This document shows, piece after piece, positions 56,736 to 64,000 of a stretch of DNA of 64,000 nt. The notes below the pieces were generated by a model. That model searched no databases and was not told the DNA's origin. It saw nothing but the letters and a program-made list of their open reading frames with translations. The stretch's first letter is position 1, and each line of letters begins with the position of its first letter. A program made the translations under genes and the position numbers. This stretch comes from Fusarium oxysporum f. sp. lycopersici 4287 (Eukaryota; Ascomycota; Sordariomycetes; Hypocreales; Nectriaceae), in assembly GCF_000149955.1 (NCBI RefSeq), contig NC_030993.1, positions 496,125 to 560,124 of the forward strand, given 5' to 3'.

Positions 56736-57698
56736 GTGCCAACAACTTGCGCCATTATTCAAAAGAGGACTCAATGCAAATATTCAGTTGGTGGATGTAA
56801 GAACTGTCGCCGAAAACACCAGAAATGTGACAAACCCACCCCAAAATGCTTCCAATGTAGGGCTGCAGGCTTGGAGTGCAGTGGCTTCAACGCTGATCTT
56901 AGCTGGGTGACAACCACACAAAGGTCACTACGTGACGAGCGCAAGTCAACACTAAAGTGCCCGAGGAAACGGGAAAACAATGATACCTAACTGCGTCCCT
57001 TACATACAGCGAACAATCACTCAATACTCTGACAGGTCTGGAAAACACCTCTACAAACATTTCCATACCTAGAACCACAGCCCCGGGTATCAAGGATACC
57101 CTTTCAAATGTCTACAGTCAACTTACACATTTCGAAGGGCACCACTAGCATGTTGCGGCCACACGCCTGGTCAGTGTTTCCGACACTCATCTGCCAAGTC
57201 ATGAGAGCGATGCCCTTTGGCATGACTGGCGATACCATCAATGGTAGTGAACAGGATCATTTGTCGATTTGTCAGCACCCTGGATATGCGCCGGACTTCC
57301 TCGGAAACACGGAAAGTGTGTTGGACTGGCCATATTTGTTCAGTGTGGATTACTCTCTTTCGGATCTACTCTCTCCAGGCTTTGACAATACGCACAACGA
57401 TGCTCGCTCGTCAATTGTTCCTCCCTTAGCGCCATACTTGTGCTTGACAAAAGGGTTCGAAATCAGGATACCCGACTTCGTTCTATGCTGGACTTCGAAA
57501 AGAAAGGGCTGCAAGTCATGTGTTTCTCCGAGTATTTCCATAGCTCAAGCCAGCTCGAGTTATTTGGCTCTTGAACATCTTTGGTTGATAGATGTTATTC
57601 CTGAGATATTGACTGGGTTAGGCTCTCGTAGCCTCGAGGTTTGGAAGCCGCTGGGTGCTGGTGGCTCGAGTTTGGAGAAAATGTACAGCTTTGGGTAA
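56736..57698 (+). pseudogene. Broken Zn2Cys6 regulator gene
   Basis: A clear zinc cluster is read from 56790: GCKNCRRKHQKCDKPTPKC then FQCRAAGLECSGF (C-x2-C-x6-C-x6-C-x2-C-x6-C). No in-frame ATG precedes it, since a TGA stop lies directly upstream. The frame stops at 56986. A following stretch (GIKDTLSNVYSQLTHFEG) is interrupted by TAG at about 57147. Another frame, 57108-57698, carries text such as NTESVLDWPYLFSVDYSLSD. The regulator domain of several hundred residues is missing or scrambled. I call a pseudogene. A start in an upstream exon cannot be excluded for the DNA-binding part. Confidence 0.6.
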
Positions 57699-57903
57699 CC
57701 TGGTGTTCAGGTTTCGTTTCCGGTTTGGGAATTAAGTTTGCTTAGGTTCTCATGTTAGGGTTGTGAGGGATCTACTGCAGAATGGAAGTGTCTGTATGTG
57801 AATAAATTGTCCTTGCGATGTGCAGTATTTGCGAAATTCGGAAGGATATGCAAATGAAATGCTAGCATCTTTAAATGGATACTCTCGTGGAGTTCTGTCT
57901 CTA

Positions 57904-60761
57904 TTATTGCAAAAGCCGGGTATCCTCGTCCAAAACACCAAACAAACTCCCTATCTCCTTTCCAACCATCCGCAATTCGTCTGCAACCTGCCCTGTGACA
58001 AGAGCGTACGCATAAAGCAGTGCATAGTCTTTCTCCTCAACAAGTAAATTATTTGAATCACTACTCTCACCACCCTCGTTGATTAGTCTCCTGGGATGTT
58101 CTTTTCTAAACTCAAAGATCTTGCTCAACAGATTCTCGCGTGCTGACACGATACTTGGTGTAGCGTCTGCGAATGGGTACTCCAGCATTGTGGAACTAGC
58201 GACGACCTGAAAGGCCTGACAGATGTGATCGCACAGAATAGCGCGCTCGCGGGCGGTATACTCGAGTAATGCCCTCTCACCTTCTGTGAGATGGCCTTTT
58301 CGACAAGCAACGAGACTCATGTTGTAGAAGCCATCGAGGATACGCATGGTACTTTTCAGAACACGGCCGTAGACCTCCATAGGGAAAGGGCCTCGTAGCT
58401 CGAACTCTGAAGCGGCGGCTAGTCTCAAGCTATCCAAATTGGCAGCATATCTCTGCAGAGCAGCTTGTTCGCCGGATTTGAGATAGCTCTGGGACCCTTC
58501 ACTGCGGAAAAGGACAGTGAGAGGGCCTCGCTTCCAGATGAGGCCCATCTGTAGATGCAGAACAGACAGGCTCTCCTTGAACTTCCGGCGGCTGAGATAG
58601 GCCATATGACTCGGCAAACCACAAGACCCCAAATGATACCGGCCGTGACGGCGATGGCTCGGCGTTTGGCAATCTCCATGATATCAGGTTGACTAAATTG
58701 CCCATCTTCTGTCGCGTCGTTTCCATCTGCCTTTCTCTTTACTCTATAAGCGTAGAGTGTAGAAACATTATACGCAAGAAGACTAATCCTCCCCAAAGAA
58801 GCCTTGCCGTGCTGTATAACAAGGTAGAAGTTGATGAAACTCGTCAACCAGCCAAGAGGGATCAGTGCCAAGGCGTAACCATGGCTTATCTTCCAGTTGA
58901 TCACGGAGAACAAAGCTCCAAATAGCGTACCGATGAAACGAGCCAGACTAACGGTGTTTGCAGCTCCAACTGTGAAACTGCACACGATTATGAAGGACAG
59001 AAGACCCCATTCACCGCGCCACTCGGTGTAAAGTTCTCTTGTTTCTTCGAGAAAGGCTAGCATCGCCCATAGAGCGGCTCCTATACCGACTTTGAGGCCG
59101 AACTGAACTAGTTGAAGTCAGCGAGTGAGGAAAGCAAAGAGAAGACCAAACTTACTATCGTCTCGCGCCATCTTCTTAAAAAGCGCAGACAGATTTCTCC
59201 AGAACCAACCTAATATCTTGTTTAAATCAGGCGCATTATACCAAGTCCTTAAATCCACTGGCGCAGGAACAGCAGCTGAGCCATCGGCTACATTAACAGA
59301 CCTCTGCCTCGTTCGCATCAGCGTATCAGCCTCTGCAGATTCGAATAATCTGATAGCTTTATTCCGATCTTCTTCAGCACCAGTCTTCCACCAGAGCAGC
59401 CATCTCCAACTTCGACTCTTGCGTATAATCACATACTCGAGATCATCCAGAACGTCGAGGTACTGAAGAACATCTTCGCCGAAAGATTGAAGACTGAAGG
59501 TGAAGTGACCGCAAGCAGCGGCGACTTCTTCAAGATTAGCGCGCGTTGATTCGTGGGATGAAGCCATCTGTTCAATTCGATCGTAGAGTCCCTGCAAGGC
59601 ATCTGATCTGGCTGTGTCGAAGGTACTCAACGAGTCCATCAAGTTGCGCCGTAGATCTTCGTCGACGTTGATTTCGTAGCTGGGAGGTTGACCGAACTGA
59701 GGCTCATGAAGAATTCTGCAGAGGTTCTGTCGGACACCTGTCATAGACATGGTGATCGACTCGTTGAACTGCTCAAACAGCTGACGTGCGGTATTTGGCG
59801 AAGCCGTTCCTGATGCTTTTGGACTGAGTTGCTTTGGGTGCTTGAGCTGTTCAAGCTGAGTATTCGTCGCGTTTCTCAAACCACCCAAAGCCTGTGCCAA
59901 GGTCTCCATAGATCTGGCAACAGTCCTCTCATGCTCGTAAATCTCTTCATGTCCAAGGAAGTAGTGCTCAAATTTGGCTTCTCTCATATCCTTCATCATC
60001 TGAGCATAAGACTTCGCATAGTGTGTCGATGCCGCTGTAAACCCATCTGACACAAGTCCCTCTTCAGATCCGCTAAGAAAACTGTTCGTTATCATGTATA
60101 GCATATCTCCTAGCGGTATCGAAACTCGATTCATCGTCTCGCGAAGTGATGTACGGGCGCTCGTTCGCCAAAGAAGCAAGTTCACCGCCGTTGTCGTCGT
60201 GATGCCCATAACCAGCATCTTGAATACCTGGAGTACCTTCTCATTTGAGAACACGTTCGACATCACGTGGCTCTCTTTGGTCACGACACCGATTATCGCA
60301 AGAGCTGCGAGGGTACTGCCGACGTTGACGAGCGGATTCAGCATCCTTTGTTTCACCCAACCCATGAAGCCAAACCCACCACCGATAAACACCACAACAA
60401 CCAAGACATGCGATAGCGTTACCAAATGCATAGTCGATCCGAAAAAGACCGAAGTAACCATAGACAACAGCGAAACCGTCTCCGCGTAAGCAACCGCCAC
60501 GACGGCAATAAGAATAGCCTCAATCATCGACCCCACCGACCTCGCAGGGTGAAAATACACCGTAATAGTAGCAACGACATGTTTGCCCTCCGGCTTGCCC
60601 AGAAAATTCGCCAAAAAAGGTACAAAAGTCGCAAGGCTGGCGATGGTGTAGGCAACGGTGCACTTTAGCACGCCACGGCCATTAGGCGTGTTGAGCCACA
60701 GCTGGGTACGCGCCAACGAGTCGGAGATGCCATTTCGGATGGTCTCGCTTAGAGGTGGCAT
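57904..60761 (-). CDS. FUSC/aromatic-acid-exporter-like membrane protein (ArAE_2 type), with a one-base frame break
   Basis: Large multi-pass membrane protein. Exons are 60761-59156 and 59107-57904, with a 48-bp intron GTAAGT/CTAG, about 936 aa after allowing for one lost base. The N-terminal half starts MPPLSETIRNGISDSLARTQ and has about six membrane segments (for example HVLVVVVFIGGGFGFMGWV), then a long cytosolic helical region. The second half has another set (WGLLSFIIVCSFTVGAANTV, FIGTLFGALFSVINW) and the DUF2421-like tail ending GSLFGVLDEDTRLLQ. This doubled FUSC layout (ArAE_2_N plus ArAE_2) is fungal and was first linked to brefeldin A sensitivity. At 58588-58592 the frame must switch between RVIWPISA and RRKFKESL: one C (minus strand) is missing from an expected CCC. 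The substrate is unknown. Confidence 0.85.
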
Positions 60762-61691
60762 GTCTTTTCGCGACGTGAGGCGGTGACTATGGGTTTGTCA
60801 TGATGTTGATGTTGGTGCTGATGACGATAAAAGTATGATGCCGTAGTTTCCGGGCTGAGTGGTTTGATGGGGTCATGTGATTGGTCAGATGGTGAGATTT
60901 GGGTGGTTGGTTGGTTCTGAAAACGTCAGATTCGTTTTAGCTTCGGCATGCGGCTCAATCACGTTTGACTCAATCTGATAATGTTATTGAGCAAAATAAT
61001 AACATGCTATTAGGATAAACTAACTTTCTAAATTGGCTATTGATTACCGATTAACACGCTCTAATTTGACTGCCTGGTGTATGAGTTATACATAAATTGC
61101 TTAGGATATTTATTCTCGCCAAGCAAGTAAAAGCTTCCTTGCTCTCACCATAGGCCTCCGTGCTAGAAATAATGGCACCTGAAAATTGAGAAAATATCTA
61201 CAAATGGTCATCTCCAAATGCTTTTCTTACTACTCTATTTTCCACGTGTTCTCAGCATAGCAACCGTAGATCTTAAGTGAGAGGCCTCAACGAGTCGGCG
61301 GGATAAACTTCAGATCTGGGGAATAAGTGCATCGACTTTACACACATTATAACAAGAATAGTGGCAGATAATGCCGCAGTATCCTTAAACTTTTGATGCA
61401 TTAGCTACAAAAGCTTTCTTTTTCCATCAAATTTACTCGCTGAGAATTGTTGTCAGATGGGGCTTCTTAAAACTCAATAACATCGGGTACTCACTCAAGA
61501 TGAGGAGAATATGTATTAGCTTTCATATCTCTCGCTCAGAAATCATAAGCTTTCATGATGAATTGACCAAACTTCCTACTTCCCAAACTAAAGATGAAGG
61601 GAGTATATATATATCAGCGGCAAGATCAGTTTTTGGACTTGTCTACTTGCACACATGAAACCCATTTTATACTTGCTGCAGCATAGCATTC
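60762..61691. other. Divergent intergenic region, FUSC-like and MFS genes
   Basis: 930 bp between divergent start codons, moderately AT-rich. A (TA)n TATA-like run at 61604-61614 lies about 80 bp before the MFS start. No gene is seen. Confidence 0.45.
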
Positions 61692-63261
61692 ATGGAAATG
61701 GTCACCCAACAGGAAGCCGACTCGCAAGGTCGGGAAAAGACCCCCGGCGTCGACGTTGAGAGCGCTCCCCCGTATGTTACTATTTCTTTACAAGACGAGA
61801 TTGAGGACTCCAATAGCTCCTCATCCGAGCTTTCTAAGCCAATCGTCAAAGACAACGAGTCAGACTGGGGTGCATGGATCTGTGTCTTGGGCTCACTACT
61901 CTTTCTAATAACCTCCACTGGTTCGTCTCACGCCCCCCAGCGGTGTCAAGAAACATCTGGTTGAACTGCCTCAACATGGGCTGTTTTATCAGATGCTTTC
62001 TAACACCCCCTCCTCCTAACAGAGTTAACTAATACCTAAACCCCAGGTTTCAACGCCTCCATCGGCATAGTCCAGTCGTATTTCAGTCTTCATCAACTAA
62101 AAGGCAATTCTGTCAGTGAAATCGGCTGGATTCCCGGTATTTATCTATTTCTCTCCATGGTCCTCAGTTTCCTCTACGGATCTCTGCTCGATCGTTACGG
62201 GCCTCGAGTTTTAAGTGCAGTCGGTGGTATTTGCTCAGCCGCCACTTTTGCCTTGATGGCAGAGTGTAAGACGTACTGGCAGTTCATGCTATGCCTCGGG
62301 GTCTTTGGCAGTATTGGCACCGGCATTAAGAGCACTGTTGCTGTTGGAGTAGTGGGAAAGTTGTTTGTTCGACGAAGAGGTTTGGCTATTGGCACTGCCG
62401 TTATGGGATCTTCCCTTAGAACTATCATATTTCCGCTTGTTCTTCGCTCAACGTTTGAGAATCTTGGTTGGGCTTGGTCCATGAGGATTGTGGCCATAGT
62501 GGTTAGCTGCTTGACAATTGTAGGATTCGTCTGTTTCCTACCCTTCAAACGGCTTGCTGTCTTCAGCACCAACAAGCAGGATAAGGTTGAGAAGTCAGGA
62601 CCGGCATTTTATCTCTCGGCTTGGAAGAACCCCAGCTTCGCTTCTGTGTCCTGTGGGATCTGCTTGATGGAGTTTGTGAACTGTGGCATAGGCAGTCTGC
62701 TCCCAGCTATATCAACCGGTGCTGGATTCACTGCCCAAGATGGCTATACTCTTTTTGCAGTCATGGGCGGTTGCTCATGCGTTAGCCGCTTGGTCATGGG
62801 TCTTTTGAGCGATCGCCTCGGTGGAATCAACTCTATGGTCGGCACGCTAGTCCTGATCGTCATCTTGATGTCTGCCGTTCTCATCCCTTTCAGCACGACA
62901 TCTGCCGCCCTGCTATACGTGTTCTCAGCACTTTGGGGTCTCATGGCAGGATCTTTCTACGCGCTGTCGCCAGTCATCGTGGGCAATACATGCGAACCAA
63001 AAGACTATGCAAGATATTATGGTATGTATCCCATCAGCAGCATCTGGGGATAAGACTAACAATTGCTCAGGCTCTACCAACTTTGGTGTAGGACTATCGC
63101 TGCTTATCGCCAACCCGGTGAGCGGTATTATGTTGGAGAAAGTGGGCGCGAAGCCTCTGGTGTTCTTCTATCTTGGCATTATCGTTCTCGCGGGGGTATC
63201 GATTACAGTAGCTCGTGGACTGCTTCTAAGCAGCTTTACCACTTTAAGGGCAAGGATTTAG
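61692..63261 (+). CDS. MFS transporter, monocarboxylate-porter-like
   Basis: Major facilitator of the MCP (monocarboxylate transporter homologue) type found in many fungal clusters. Exons are 61692-61920, 62047-63021 and 63071-63261, giving 464 aa. Introns of 126 bp (GTTCGT/CCAG) and 49 bp (GTATGT/TCAG) keep phase. A hydrophilic N-terminus with SSSSELS precedes DWGAWICVLGSLLFLITSTG (TM1), typical of the family. GIVQSYF lies in the first loop after TM1, YGSLLDRYGPRVL is the loop 2-3 motif, and KLFVRRRGLAIGTAVMGSSL is in TM4-5. VMGLLSDRLGG is the second-half counterpart of the loop motif. About 12 membrane segments in all. The substrate is unknown, and no biosynthetic partner lies beside it within the window. 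Confidence 0.9.
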
Positions 63262-64000
63262 AAGCTTTTTGTTATAAATATGTATCATATAAGACTCACA
63301 AACTGTAGTAGATAGGGAATCAAGGGCGATGCGTTTATACATGGGAAGTAGAGAATGGTTGCGGTTGAGTAATATTTAGTAACAGAAATGGACAGAGATA
63401 TACCTTTTCGCGATGTAATGCAGGCCTCATTAATGATCCGAAGTCGGTCGTCGGGTCGACTTTACGCCGGCTCATGGGTCATGGCGCACAGCATACCGTT
63501 CAGCTCGGCATCTGCACCAGTAAGAACATTGCATGTTATCTAATCGATCTGATCTCTCTCCAGCATCGCGCATTAGATCCAAGCCATCAAGCTATTGGTG
63601 GCGTGTTTGCGGGACCAATTCCGCCTTACATGATGTCTACCGTAGTTCAAAGTACCTTACCGCGCTTCTATTCAATTGAGATATGAGATGCTTCACAATA
63701 CTGGGAAATCGGGAAGATGCTTCAATTAACTCACATCCTTGCTCATATAGACCTGGCGGGCGCTTCTCAAAAACACCAACGGATGTCCGGCTGTTAAGGT
63801 TAATTGTGACCACCAGGTACAAAGGTTACTAGGCTAGTACTCTAGGCCGGAATGCTCCGTTGGGCTGACTGCTGACTTTGATGGGGTCTGTGCTGTCAGC
63901 TGAGATGATGCCGGGTCTTCCATGAAAATGAAAATGTATATAAGCTGAGGCACTACTGTCAATCTACGTTTAGGATGTAGTGCTGGAATCCAAGTAAACA
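63262..64000. other. Intergenic, promoter of a gene beyond the right edge
   Basis: 740 bp after the MFS stop. Short open frames near 63474-63686 are unsupported. A TATATAAG box near the end suggests a plus-strand gene starting outside the window. Confidence 0.4.
63937..63944 (+). promoter_or_regulatory. TATA-like box near the right edge
   Basis: TATATAAG with no ATG-led gene in the remaining 56 bases. It probably belongs to a plus-strand gene outside the window. Confidence 0.4.

Noticed and set aside
63474..63686. 70-codon open frame near the right edge
   Set aside because: No start context, domain or conservation cue. Too short to support.

Overview
The window is nuclear DNA of a filamentous ascomycete, most like a Fusarium-type Hypocrealean. 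The reasons are short GT-AG introns (about 45-55 bp in most genes), several Zn2Cys6 regulators, a PMC1-type Ca2+ pump, a BCS1-like AAA protein, an NmrA-like oxidoreductase, and AT-rich islands with C-to-T-type stop codons that look like repeat-induced point mutation (RIP). The genus is inferred from gene content, not proven. No tRNA, rRNA, CRISPR or intact transposon was recognised.

Left part (1-37 kb), mostly ordinary core genes. TOR kinase (minus) is divergent from RTF2 (plus). Then come a Zn2Cys6 regulator (minus), a secreted serine beta-lactamase-like hydrolase (plus), a BCS1-like AAA ATPase (plus), a lactone-oxidase-family flavoprotein (minus), a C2H2-type zinc-finger protein (minus), a secreted M28 metallopeptidase (minus) and a PMC1-like Ca2+-ATPase (minus). 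The pump is divergent from a second Zn2Cys6 regulator (plus). After it lies a small secreted precursor with four cysteine-rich tandem repeats separated mostly by dibasic Kex2-type sites (minus, 33.2-33.9 kb), then a Ser/Thr-rich secreted protein with a C-terminal globular domain (minus).

Middle and right part (37-57.7 kb), accessory in character. There is an orphan ORF, a decayed F-box-type gene (nonsense codon plus frame breaks), and a divergent pair made of an FAD monooxygenase and an NmrA-like reductase. The promoter of that pair carries five copies of an 8-bp CCGGCCGA/TCGGCCGG element. A block of remnants follows (truncated F-box-like ORF, regulator tail, RIP-like pseudogene, partial secreted protein) among AT-rich islands. 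Then come an intact secreted DUF1593-type protein, a HAK-type potassium transporter whose N-terminus falls in an 800-bp run of N, a RING-H2 membrane protein and a broken Zn2Cys6 gene.

Right end (57.9-64 kb): a large aromatic-acid-exporter/FUSC-like membrane protein (minus) and an MFS transporter of the monocarboxylate-porter type (plus).

Three otherwise well-conserved genes (TOR, HAK, FUSC-like) each contain a tiny frame break at a short homopolymer. Beside the 800-N gap this points to base-level assembly errors, but real lesions cannot be excluded from sequence alone. The most novel-looking item is the Kex2-type cysteine-rich repeat precursor. The next is the CCGGCCGA-dense bidirectional promoter.
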